NCBI RefSeq assembly: GCF_001982615.1
Contig: NZ_MLCO01000141.1
Span: 1 to 62,817 of the forward strand
From: Teichococcus deserti
GTDB taxonomy: Bacteria; Pseudomonadota; Alphaproteobacteria; Acetobacterales; Acetobacteraceae
DNA: 62,817 nt
Direction of reading: 5' to 3'
This document shows, piece after piece, positions 44,050 through 51,840 of this stretch (its first letter is position 1; the number at the start of each line of letters is the position of its first letter). Under the pieces are notes generated by a model that saw nothing but the letters and a program-made list of their open reading frames with translations, did no database searches and was not told where the DNA came from. A program made the translations under genes and the position numbers.

Positions 44050-45656
44050 GCCCGCCGCTGCTGCATGTCTCTGCCCTGTCGATCGGCTTCCCGGGCGCCG
44101 CGCCGCTGGTGCAGCCTTTGGGCTTCTCCCTGGCCCGCGGCGAGGTTCTCGGACTGGTCGGCGAATCCGGCAGCGGCAAGTCGCTGACCGCCAGCGCCCT
44201 GATCGGATTGCTGCCGGAGGGCATGGCGGCGACCGGCCTCGCCGTCTTCGAGGGGCGCGACCTGATCTCGCTGCCCGCCCGCGACTGGCGCCGGCTGCGC
44301 GGCCGCCGCATCGCCATGGTCTTCCAGGACCCGATGGCGGCGCTGAACCCCTTCATGACCATCGACGCCCAGCTGCACGAGGCGCTGCGCACCCACCGCC
44401 CGCTGCGTGGCGCGGCGCTGGCCACAGCGGGGGCCTCGCTGCTGCGCGAGGTCGGGCTGGACCCGGCGCTGGGCGCCCGCCACCCGCATACCCTGTCCGG
44501 CGGGCAGCAGCAGCGCGCGGTGATCGCCCTCGCGCTGTCCGGCGATCCCTGCCTGCTGCTGGCCGACGAGCCCACCACCGCGCTCGACACCCTGGTCCAG
44601 GCGCAGATTCTTTCCTTGCTGCGGCAGCTGACGCAGCAGCGCGGGCTGGCGATGCTGTTCATCTCGCATGACCTGGCGGTGGTCGCGCGCGTCGCCGATC
44701 AGGTCGGCATCCTGCGCCGCGGCGAATTGCTCGAGATCGGGCCCACCGCGGACATGCTGTCGGCGCCGAAGCATGCCTATAGCCAGGCGCTGGTCGCCGC
44801 CTGCCGCGACCTGACGGCCTGGGAGGCCCACAAACCCGTCGCCGCGCCACCGGCGCTGCGGGTGCGGGGCCTCAGCGTCACCTATCGCGCCGGGCTGTTG
44901 CGCCAGCCGCGCGCCGCGGTGCATGACGTGGCGCTGGAGATCCCGCGCGGCGGCGTGCTCAGCCTGGTCGGCGCCTCGGGCGGCGGCAAGAGCAGCATCG
45001 CCCGCGCGCTCGTCGGGCTGGCGGAGGCGCAGGCGTCTGTCGCGGAAGTCGATGGTGCCGCACTACCCCTCGGCATCGCCGGCCGTCGCCAGCAGGTCGC
45101 ACAGAAAATACAAATCGTCTTCCAGAACCCCAACGCCTCGCTGAACCCGCGCGCCAGCGTGGCGCAGGTGCTGGCCGAGGCGCTGGCCCGCCATGGCTTG
45201 CCGCGCCCCGAGCGCGACCGCCGCGCCGCCGCCGCCCTGGAAGAAGTGGGCCTGGGCGCCGAGCATCTGCCGCGCCGCCCGCATGAGCTCTCCGGCGGCC
45301 AGAAGCAGCGCGTCGCCATCGCTCGCGCCTTGCTGGCCGGGCCGAGCCTGCTGATCTGCGACGAGATCCTGTCGGCGCTGGATGCCACGGTGCAGAGGCA
45401 GATCTTGGCGCTGCTGCGCCGGCTGCGGCAGGAGCGCGGGCTGGCGCTGCTGTTCATCGGCCATGACCTGAAGGTGGTGCGCAGCCTGGGCGGCGATGTC
45501 GCCGTCATCGAGGCCGGCCGCATCGTCGAGCAGGGCCCGGCCGAGACGGTGCTCGCCGCGCCGCGCCACGCCTTCACCCAACGGCTGGTGGCGGCGGCCC
45601 TGCCGGTCGCGGCGGCACCGGCCGTCGCATCGCCACCGACCCTGGCGCACGCCTGA
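44046..45656 (+). CDS. Fused double ATPase of a Dpp/Opp-type ABC importer
   Basis: The 536-residue protein joins a DppD-like ATPase (residues about 1-255: GESGSGKSLTASALIGLLPE, LSGGQQQRAVIALALSGDP, LLADEPTTALD) to a DppF-like ATPase (about 270-515). The second half has GASGGGKSSIARALVGLA, VFQNPNASLNPRAS, LSGGQKQRVAIARALLAGP and LLICDEILSALD. Both halves have all nucleotide-binding motifs, so one polypeptide supplies both sites of the transporter. I chose ATG 44046; the longer frame upstream is a permease shadow. It ends the operon; a strong hairpin follows 4 bases after the stop. Confidence 0.9.
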   Translation: MSPPLLHVSALSIGFPGAAPLVQPLGFSLARGEVLGLVGESGSGKSLTASALIGLLPEGMAATGLAVFEGRDLISLPARDWRRLRGRRIAMVFQDPMAALNPFMTIDAQLHEALRTHRPLRGAALATAGASLLREVGLDPALGARHPHTLSGGQQQRAVIALALSGDPCLLLADEPTTALDTLVQAQILSLLRQLTQQRGLAMLFISHDLAVVARVADQVGILRRGELLEIGPTADMLSAPKHAYSQALVAACRDLTAWEAHKPVAAPPALRVRGLSVTYRAGLLRQPRAAVHDVALEIPRGGVLSLVGASGGGKSSIARALVGLAEAQASVAEVDGAALPLGIAGRRQQVAQKIQIVFQNPNASLNPRASVAQVLAEALARHGLPRPERDRRAAAALEEVGLGAEHLPRRPHELSGGQKQRVAIARALLAGPSLLICDEILSALDATVQRQILALLRRLRQERGLALLFIGHDLKVVRSLGGDVAVIEAGRIVEQGPAETVLAAPRHAFTQRLVAAALPVAAAPAVASPPTLAHA

Positions 45657-45660
45657 TCCG

Positions 45661-45692
45661 CCGCGCGGCGCCCCCGGGGGAGCGCCGCGCGG
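45661..45692. terminator. Hairpin between convergent importer operon and phosphodiesterase gene
   Basis: CCGCGCGGCGC and GCGCCGCGCGG form a perfect 11-base-pair stem, with a self-complementary CCCCGGGG in the loop. It starts 4 bases after the ATPase stop and ends 9 bases from the stop of the opposite gene. No T-tract is present; it is likely a bidirectional terminator or mRNA end. Confidence 0.65.
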
Positions 45693-45701
45693 GCATTCGC
45701 G

Positions 45702-48700
45702 TCACAGCACCAGGTCGGCCTGGCTGACGAAGCCGAACTGGCTGGCGGCGAAGCTCACCGGCGCGCCATTGGCATGGCTGGCGGTGAAGCCGAAGACAGT
45801 GCTGCCGCCCGCCGCCACCGAGGCGTTGTAGTCCAGCGCGGCGAAGACCAAGTCGCCCTCGGCATCGCGCGACACGCTGGCGCCCCAGACGCTGGTGATG
45901 GTCAGCTCGGTGCCCTCGGCCAGGTCCAGCCGCACCATCCAGTCGTCGATGCCCTGCGCGCCGGCATTGACCAGCGACACCTGCTGGCTGAGGCCCGAAC
46001 CCCAGTCGGAGGTCGCGCCGGCCTCAATGCCCATGCCTTGCGCATTGCCGGCATCCGGCACCACGTCGAGATCGGCGAAGACCAGATGCGTGCCGGACTG
46101 GGCGAAATCGGCGCCCTTGCCCTGCAGGGTGAAGCTCAGCGTGTCGCCGGCCGCCAGGGTCTTGGCGTAGTTCATGCCGTCGGTGGTCAGCACCGCGCGG
46201 CCGGCGCTGTCGCGGGTGAAGGCGACGGGGGCGGCGAAGCCGTTCATCCAGGCGGTGGTGATGCTGGCGCCGTCATGCTCCAGCGCGATCGACCAGGAGC
46301 GCGCGCTGCCGCCGGTCAAATCCTGCTCGGTCAGGGTGTAGCTGAAGCTGGCGTTGAAGCCGGCATCGACCGTGCCCGAATTCCAGCTCTGCGCCGAGAC
46401 CAGGTCGAAGCGCTGCTCATAGGGATCGGCGGTCTTGACCATGGCGACATTGTCCAGCGCCAGGCCCGCGCCGTTCAGCGATCCGCCGGTCTGGGCGAAG
46501 ACCAGCCGGTCCGACCCGTCGCCGGCGCCGCCGGTGACGCTGACCGCGAAGCTCTCCCAGGCGGCGCCCTTCGGCGCGCCCTGCCAGACCACCTGGCCGC
46601 CATAGGTGACGGTCAGGCTCTCGGCATCCTTCAGGTCGGTATCAGCCAGCTGGAAGCTCAGGCGATAGGTGGCGCCGGCCACCACGCCGGCGACGTCCTG
46701 GGCCAGCTGGACGTTGTTCTGCCAGCCATCCAGGTCGGTCCAGTATTGCCCGTCGGCGGCGCTGACGCCGGCGACCGTGTCGCGATGCTGCTCGACCCGG
46801 CCGGTGCCAAGGTTCTCCCAGCCGCGGATGACGCCGTCGGGGGCGTAGCGGCCCCAGTCGCGATACTCGGTGGCGTTGATGTTCTCGAAGCTGCCGTTGA
46901 AGATCAGGTTGCCGTCATCGGCGCCGGCGGGCGCCTCGGCGGTCTTGACCATGGCGACCTTGTCCAGCGCCAGGCCGGCGCCGTTCAGCTTGCCGCCGCT
47001 CTGCGCGAAGACCAGCGTGTCGGAACCGTCGCCGGCGCCGCCGGTGACAGCGAAGGAAAAGCTTTCCCAGGCGGCGCCCTTCGGCGCGCCCTGCCAGACC
47101 ACCAGCCCACCATAGGTGACGGTCAGCACCTCGGCATCCTTCAGGTCGGTGTCCGCGACGGCGAAGCTCAGGCGATAGGTGGCGCCGCGCTCGACGCCCT
47201 CGACCGTCTGGGCCAGCTGCACATGGTTCAGGTTGCCGTCGAGATCGGCCCAATAGGCGCCGTCGACCGCGCTGACGCCGGCGACGGTGTCCTGGTGCTG
47301 CTCGACGCGGCCGCTGGCCAGGTTGACCCAGCCGGGCATGATGCCGTCGGGGTCGTAGCGGCCCCAGTCGCGCACCAGCGTGCCGTCGATATTCTCGAAG
47401 CTGCCATTGACGATCAGGTCGGGGGCCAGCGGCAGGTCGCGCGCCGGCTCCGCCGCGTCGCGCAGGGCGCGGAGCTGTTGCACGGTCGCCGCCAGCGCCG
47501 CATCGGCCTCGCCGGAGGCCAGGGCAGACAGCTGCGCCGCGGTCAGCGTCACGCCATCGGCGAAATGCAGGCTGCCGGCGATCTTGCCCGCCCCGAAGAC
47601 CAGCGCGCCGCCATCGGCGAAGCCGACCACCAGCGCGCCGCCCAGATGCCTCACGGTGATGCTGCCTGCCGCGATGCCGTCGAGCTCCACGCGGGTGCCG
47701 GCCATGGCGCTGACCAGGTCGACGCCGTCGCCGGCGGCGTAGCGGAGGATGGCCTTGTCGCCCGCGACCACGACGTCGTCGCCGCGGCCGCCGACCAGCG
47801 TGTCGGCGCCGCTGCCGCCCAGCAGCACGTCGCGCCCGGCGCCGCCGCGCAGCAGGTTGTCGCCGCTGCCGCCGACCAGGATGTCGTCGCCGCCATCGCC
47901 GTTCAGCACATCGTTGCCGGCGCCGCCCAGCAGGATATCGTTGCCCTGCAGCCCGTAGATGACATCGGCCGCGGCGGTGCCGCTGGTGGTGCCGCCGGCG
48001 GTGTCGCCATAGAGGGTGTTCAGCCCGTCGATGCGGTCGACATAGTCGCGCGCGACGCGGGTGTTGTCGGTGTAGACGCCGTCGACGCCCATGTCGATCA
48101 GCCGCTGCAGCTCCTCGCCGGTGCCGGCATGGGTCCAGACATAGACCTTCATCCCCGCCGCCTGCGCCGCCGCCACGATCGGCGCGGTGACATAGGCGGA
48201 GTTGATCGACAGGCTGTCGGCCCATTCGGCGAGCGCCGGCATGCCGGCGGTGGTGAAGCCATAGCCGAGATAGTCGATGGCGGCGGTGACGCCGGCCGCC
48301 GGCAGCAGGTCGGAGTGCAGCCGCTGCAGCACCGCGCGGTCGAAGGAGGACAGCGAGACATCCTCGCCGGTGAAATCCTTCGCGACCAGCAGGTCGACCA
48401 GGGCATCGGCCATGTCGAGGCCGCGCGCCGCATGCGCCACCGGGTTCTTCAGCTCGATGCTGACCTTGATCTCGCGGCCGAGCTCGGCCGACTTGGCGCG
48501 CACCAGGTCGATGGCGGCGTCCAGCGTCATCACCGCCGGATTGGCGGCGACCAGCGCGGCATAGCTGGTGGTCGGGATGCTGCCGGTGTCATGCGCCACC
48601 ACCAGCACGCCGTCGGCGGTCATCTGGATGTCGAACTCGGCCCAGTCCGCGCCCCAGTCCAGCGCATGCGCATGGGCGTCGGCCGAATGGTCGGGATAGG

Positions 48701-48740
48701 GGTTGGTGCCACGATGGCCGATGATCTCGAGGGCGGTCAT
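45702..48740 (-). CDS. Secreted-type glycerophosphodiester phosphodiesterase with RTX repeats, a duplicated module and CBM2-like C-terminus
   Basis: The 1012-residue protein has five parts. Residues 1-240 are a GDPD barrel ([17 protein letters not shown] with the catalytic His, [19 protein letters not shown]). Residues about 260-330 are calcium-binding RTX nonapeptides ([20 protein letters not shown]). Residues about 441-600 and 612-770 are two near-identical copies of a NGSFENI...DWGRY...GRVEQH module resembling jelly-roll DUF642-type domains. Residues about 773-1008 hold two beta-rich segments, the last like a cellulose-binding CBM2 ([17 protein letters not shown], ending FGF). There is no N-terminal signal peptide; RTX repeats indicate type I secretion. 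It probably releases glycerol-3-phosphate from phospholipid head groups at an external surface. A GlpR-like gene lies 34 bases upstream. Confidence 0.85.
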   Translation of the reverse strand: MTALEIIGHRGTNPYPDHSADAHAHALDWGADWAEFDIQMTADGVLVVAHDTGSIPTTSYAALVAANPAVMTLDAAIDLVRAKSAELGREIKVSIELKNPVAHAARGLDMADALVDLLVAKDFTGEDVSLSSFDRAVLQRLHSDLLPAAGVTAAIDYLGYGFTTAGMPALAEWADSLSINSAYVTAPIVAAAQAAGMKVYVWTHAGTGEELQRLIDMGVDGVYTDNTRVARDYVDRIDGLNTLYGDTAGGTTSGTAAADVIYGLQGNDILLGGAGNDVLNGDGGDDILVGGSGDNLLRGGAGRDVLLGGSGADTLVGGRGDDVVVAGDKAILRYAAGDGVDLVSAMAGTRVELDGIAAGSITVRHLGGALVVGFADGGALVFGAGKIAGSLHFADGVTLTAAQLSALASGEADAALAATVQQLRALRDAAEPARDLPLAPDLIVNGSFENIDGTLVRDWGRYDPDGIMPGWVNLASGRVEQHQDTVAGVSAVDGAYWADLDGNLNHVQLAQTVEGVERGATYRLSFAVADTDLKDAEVLTVTYGGLVVWQGAPKGAAWESFSFAVTGGAGDGSDTLVFAQSGGKLNGAGLALDKVAMVKTAEAPAGADDGNLIFNGSFENINATEYRDWGRYAPDGVIRGWENLGTGRVEQHRDTVAGVSAADGQYWTDLDGWQNNVQLAQDVAGVVAGATYRLSFQLADTDLKDAESLTVTYGGQVVWQGAPKGAAWESFAVSVTGGAGDGSDRLVFAQTGGSLNGAGLALDNVAMVKTADPYEQRFDLVSAQSWNSGTVDAGFNASFSYTLTEQDLTGGSARSWSIALEHDGASITTAWMNGFAAPVAFTRDSAGRAVLTTDGMNYAKTLAAGDTLSFTLQGKGADFAQSGTHLVFADLDVVPDAGNAQGMGIEAGATSDWGSGLSQQVSLVNAGAQGIDDWMVRLDLAEGTELTITSVWGASVSRDAEGDLVFAALDYNASVAAGGSTVFGFTASHANGAPVSFAASQFGFVSQADLVL

Positions 48741-48774
48741 GCGTTGCTTCTCTCAGGACGGAAGGGAAAGGGGG

Positions 48775-49575
48775 TCAGCCCGTCGCCAGCGGCGGACAGG
48801 GCATGATCCGGGTGCCGGAGGCGGCCAGCCGGGCGCGCAGCGCCTCGGGCAGCGGCGCCTCGCAGAAGACGGCCGACACTTCCTCGATGCGGCCGCCGCG
48901 GACATGCGCGGCGCGGCCGAACTTCGAGGCGTCGAGCACGAGGAAGCTGCGCCGCGCATGCCGCATCATCACGCCGCGGATGCGCACCTCATCCTCCGAG
49001 TAGTCGAGCAGCGCGCCATCCTCGTCGACGCCGGCGACGCCGAAGATGGCGATGTCGACGCGATAGGCGGCGAACAGCTCCTCGCCGGCGCGGCCGCAGA
49101 CATCGAGGTCGCCGGGGCGGACGCGTCCCCCCGCGATGGCCACCTCGAATTCCGGGTTCTGCGCGGCGGCCAGCGCCAGCGGCAGATTGTTGGTGACGAT
49201 CTTCAGCCCGCGATGCCCGGCCAGCTGCTCGGCGACGATCTGCGGCGTGGTGCCGATGCCGAAGGACAGCGCGGCGCCGTCCGGCACCTCGCGCGCCACC
49301 GCGGCGCCGATGCGCTGCTTGGCCGCGCGATGCAGCACCTCGCGCTCACGGAAGGAGATATTGGCGCCGGGCGGCAGGGGCGCGATGCCGCCATGCCGGC
49401 GCCGCGCCGCCCCCTGCTCGCAAAGGTCGTTGACGTCGCGGCGGATGGTCTGGGTGGTGACGGCGAAGCGCCGGGCCAGCGCGTCGACGCGCAGGAAGTC
49501 ATGGTCGCGCAGCAGGGCGGCGATCGCCGCCTGCCGCCTGGCCGAGGCAACACCCTGGCTTAAGCCGATGTTCAT
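48775..49575 (-). CDS. DeoR family regulator, GlpR-like
   Basis: The 266-residue protein has a DeoR winged helix (RRQAAIAALLRDHDFLRVDA, TTQTIRRDVNDLCEQGAARR, RHGGI). The sugar-phosphate sensor domain contains SFGIGTTPQIVAEQLAGH and KIVTNNLPLALAAAQ, typical of glycerol-3-phosphate repressors GlpR. It is followed after 34 bases by the phosphodiesterase gene that would produce glycerol-3-phosphate, which supports that effector. Two starts are possible, ATG 49575 (MNIGLSQ, used here) and ATG 49596 (MSGPDLH); both lie inside TTCATATGA palindromes that may be its operators. Confidence 0.85.
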   Translation of the reverse strand: MNIGLSQGVASARRQAAIAALLRDHDFLRVDALARRFAVTTQTIRRDVNDLCEQGAARRRHGGIAPLPPGANISFREREVLHRAAKQRIGAAVAREVPDGAALSFGIGTTPQIVAEQLAGHRGLKIVTNNLPLALAAAQNPEFEVAIAGGRVRPGDLDVCGRAGEELFAAYRVDIAIFGVAGVDEDGALLDYSEDEVRIRGVMMRHARRSFLVLDASKFGRAAHVRGGRIEEVSAVFCEAPLPEALRARLAASGTRIMPCPPLATG

Positions 49576-49602
49576 ATGAAGATCCGGTCCGCTCATATGA
49601 AC
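49571..49602. promoter_or_regulatory. Pair of TTCATATGA palindromes, probable DeoR/GlpR-type operator
   Basis: TTCATATGAA (49571-49580) and TCATATGAAC (49593-49602) share the core TTCATATGA when read on opposite strands. Their centres are about 21 bases apart, two helical turns. They overlap the candidate start codons of the DeoR-type gene, as expected for autorepression covering the downstream phosphodiesterase. Confidence 0.5.
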
Positions 49603-49666
49603 CGGTGTAAGGCGTCGATGCTGCGCCGGCGTGACAGCGGAATGAAGACTGCAAGGCGCTCTCGCG

Positions 49667-50563
49667 TCAGCCGGCGGGCGACGAGACCTCCGTCCAGAAG
49701 GCTTCGGCGGCGGCCGATTGCCTGCGGCGCGGGCGGAACAGGCGGATCTCGACCGGGACGGCAAAGCCAGGGCCGGCCTCGACCAGGCGGCCGGCGGCCA
49801 GGTCATCGGCCACCATGCTGCGCGGCAGCCAGGCCAGGCCCTGGCCCTGCCGCGCCAGGGTCTGCAGCGCGGCGGCCAGCGGTGCGGTCACCGCCGTCTC
49901 CTGCACCAGGCCGCGGCCGGCCAGCGCCGCCTCCAGGATGCGGCCCAGCCCCGAGGCGGCGCTATAGGCCAGGGCCCGCACAGACACGCCCGGACGGCCT
50001 GGCAGCGACCAGCGCGGCGCGCCATCCGTCCCCGGCGCCGAGACCGGAACCAGCAGGTCCTGCCCCACCACGACGCTGGAGAACTCGCCGGGCGGCAGGC
50101 GGGCCGAGCCCTCGCCCTGCGCATGGGCGAGCAGGAAATCGGCGTCGCCGGCGGCGAAGAGGCGCTCGCAGGCCGCCATGCTGTCGGAGAGCAGGTTGAG
50201 CGGGCCGGGCGCCTCCATCGGGAACAGGCCGCGGATCCAGTTGGGGAAGAAGGTGAAGGACAGCGCATGGGTCGCCGCGATGGACAGGGCCGTGCCCTCC
50301 CGCCCCGCCGCCTTCAGCGCGCCGCGGCGGGCGGCGTGGATGTCGCGCACCAGGGCGGCCGCCCTGTCCTGCAGGTCCAAGCCGGCGGCGGCCAGCTGCA
50401 CCCCCTGGGGGCTGCGCAGCACCAGCGGCGTGCCGATCCAGGCCTCCAGCGCCTGGATGCGGCGGCTGAAGGCGGGCTGGGTGACGTGCCTGGCGGCGGC
50501 GGCGCGGGAGAAGTTCCGGTGCTCGGCCAGGGCCAGGAAGTCCTCGAGCCAGGTCAGTTCCAT
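49667..50563 (-). CDS. LysR family regulator, divergent from D-tartrate dehydratase
   Basis: The 298-residue protein begins MELTWLEDFLALAEHRNFSR and AFSRRIQALEAWIGTPLVLR, a clear LysR winged helix, followed by an effector-binding domain. It faces the tartrate dehydratase gene across 113 bases, the usual layout of a LysR activator and its target, so a tartrate or related dicarboxylate effector is plausible. A TTGG-N14-CCAA pair at 50607-50628 could be part of its site, but is weak. Confidence 0.85.
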   Translation of the reverse strand: MELTWLEDFLALAEHRNFSRAAAARHVTQPAFSRRIQALEAWIGTPLVLRSPQGVQLAAAGLDLQDRAAALVRDIHAARRGALKAAGREGTALSIAATHALSFTFFPNWIRGLFPMEAPGPLNLLSDSMAACERLFAAGDADFLLAHAQGEGSARLPPGEFSSVVVGQDLLVPVSAPGTDGAPRWSLPGRPGVSVRALAYSAASGLGRILEAALAGRGLVQETAVTAPLAAALQTLARQGQGLAWLPRSMVADDLAAGRLVEAGPGFAVPVEIRLFRPRRRQSAAAEAFWTEVSSPAG

Positions 50564-50676
50564 GGGGCGCGATGCCGGATCGGCATGGGATCCTCGGATA
50601 ACGGCATTGGATGCGAGGCGGAACCCAAGGCTAATCGGGCGGCTGACAGAAGACCAGATCCGAGAAGGAATGCCGG

Positions 50677-51840
50677 ATGCGCATCGTCGATGTCCGCGAG
50701 ATCACCCAGCCGATCGCCTCGCCGATCCGCAACGCCTATATCGACTTCTCCAAGATGACGACCAGCCTGGTCGCCGTGGTGACCGACGTCATCCGCGATG
50801 GAAAGCCGGTGGTGGGCTATGGCTTCAACTCGAATGGCCGCTATGGCCAGGGCGGGCTGATCCGCGAGCGATTCCGCGACCGCATCCTGGAAGCCGATCC
50901 GGCGAGCCTGCGCGACGAGGCGCGCGACAACATCGACCCGGCAAAAGTCTGGGCGGCGATGATGACCAACGAGAAGCCGGGCGGGCATGGCGAGCGCTCG
51001 GTCGCCGTCGGCACCGTCGACATGGCCGTCTGGGACGCCGTCGCCAAGATCGAAGGAAAACCGCTGTTCCGGCTGCTGGCGGAGCGGCATGGGCGCCAGG
51101 CCGATCCGCGCGTCTTCGTCTATGCCGCCGGCGGCTACTACTACCCCGGCAAGGACAATTCGGCGCTGCGCGGCGAGATGCGCAGCTATCTCGACCGCGG
51201 CTACACCGTGGTGAAGATGAAGATCGGCGGCGCCTCGCTGTCCGAGGACTGCGCCCGCATCGAGGCGGTGCTGGCCGAGCTGGACGGAAAAGCCCAGCTG
51301 GCCGTCGACGCCAATGGCCGCTTCGACCTGGAGGCCGCCATCGCCTATGCCAAGGCGCTGCGGCAGTTTCCGCTGTTCTGGTACGAGGAGGCCGGCGACC
51401 CGCTGGACTACGCCCTGCAGGCGGCGCTGGCCGAGTTCTACCCGGGCGCCATGGCCACCGGCGAAAACCTGTTCTCGCATCAGGATGCGCGCAACCTGCT
51501 GCGCTATGGCGGCATGCGCCCCGACCGCGACTGGCTGCAATTCGACTGCGCGCTGTCCTATGGCCTGGTCGAGTACCTGCGCACGCTCGAGGTGCTGCAG
51601 CAGCTCGGCTGGTCGCCGCGCCGCTGCATCCCGCATGGCGGGCACCAGATGTCGCTGATGATCGCCGCCGGCCTGGGCCTCGGCGGCAATGAAAGCTATC
51701 CGGACCTGTTCCAGCCCTATGGCGGCTTCCCCGACGGCGTCCGCGTCGAGGAAGGCCATGTCACCATGCCCGAACTGCCCGGCATCGGCTTCGAGGGCAA
51801 GTCGGACCTGATCCGGGTGATGCGGGAGCTCGCGGCTTAA
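50677..51840 (+). CDS. tarD: D(-)-tartrate dehydratase (enolase superfamily)
   Basis: The 387-residue protein closely follows the Bradyrhizobium D-tartrate dehydratase as I remember it: MRIVDVREITQPIASPIRNA, YGFNSNGRYGQGGLIRERF, NEKPGGHGERSVAVGT and YAAGGYYYPGK. Catalytic residues are in place: the KxK pair Lys180/Lys182 in VVKMKIGG, metal ligands in VDANGRF, WYEEAGDP and ATGENLF, and general acid His320 in CIPHGGHQM. It dehydrates D-tartrate to oxaloacetate in the cytoplasm. No tartrate transporter is adjacent. Its stop overlaps the stop of the convergent acylase gene (TTAA). Confidence 0.92.
   Translation: MRIVDVREITQPIASPIRNAYIDFSKMTTSLVAVVTDVIRDGKPVVGYGFNSNGRYGQGGLIRERFRDRILEADPASLRDEARDNIDPAKVWAAMMTNEKPGGHGERSVAVGTVDMAVWDAVAKIEGKPLFRLLAERHGRQADPRVFVYAAGGYYYPGKDNSALRGEMRSYLDRGYTVVKMKIGGASLSEDCARIEAVLAELDGKAQLAVDANGRFDLEAAIAYAKALRQFPLFWYEEAGDPLDYALQAALAEFYPGAMATGENLFSHQDARNLLRYGGMRPDRDWLQFDCALSYGLVEYLRTLEVLQQLGWSPRRCIPHGGHQMSLMIAAGLGLGGNESYPDLFQPYGGFPDGVRVEEGHVTMPELPGIGFEGKSDLIRVMRELAA

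Noticed and set aside
47760-47955. Tandem repeat that could be taken for a CRISPR-like or satellite array
   Set aside because: It encodes in-frame RTX nonapeptides (GGxGxD) inside the phosphodiesterase gene.
45774-48806. 1010-residue open frame on the plus strand antisense to the phosphodiesterase gene
   Set aside because: It mirrors the high-GC codon pattern of the real gene, is Gly/Ala/Asp/Gln-biased, and shows no domain; the minus-strand frame has clear GDPD and RTX motifs.
50607-50628. TTGG-N14-CCAA as a LysR binding site
   Set aside because: Four-base arms and no typical T-N11-A core; too weak to annotate.
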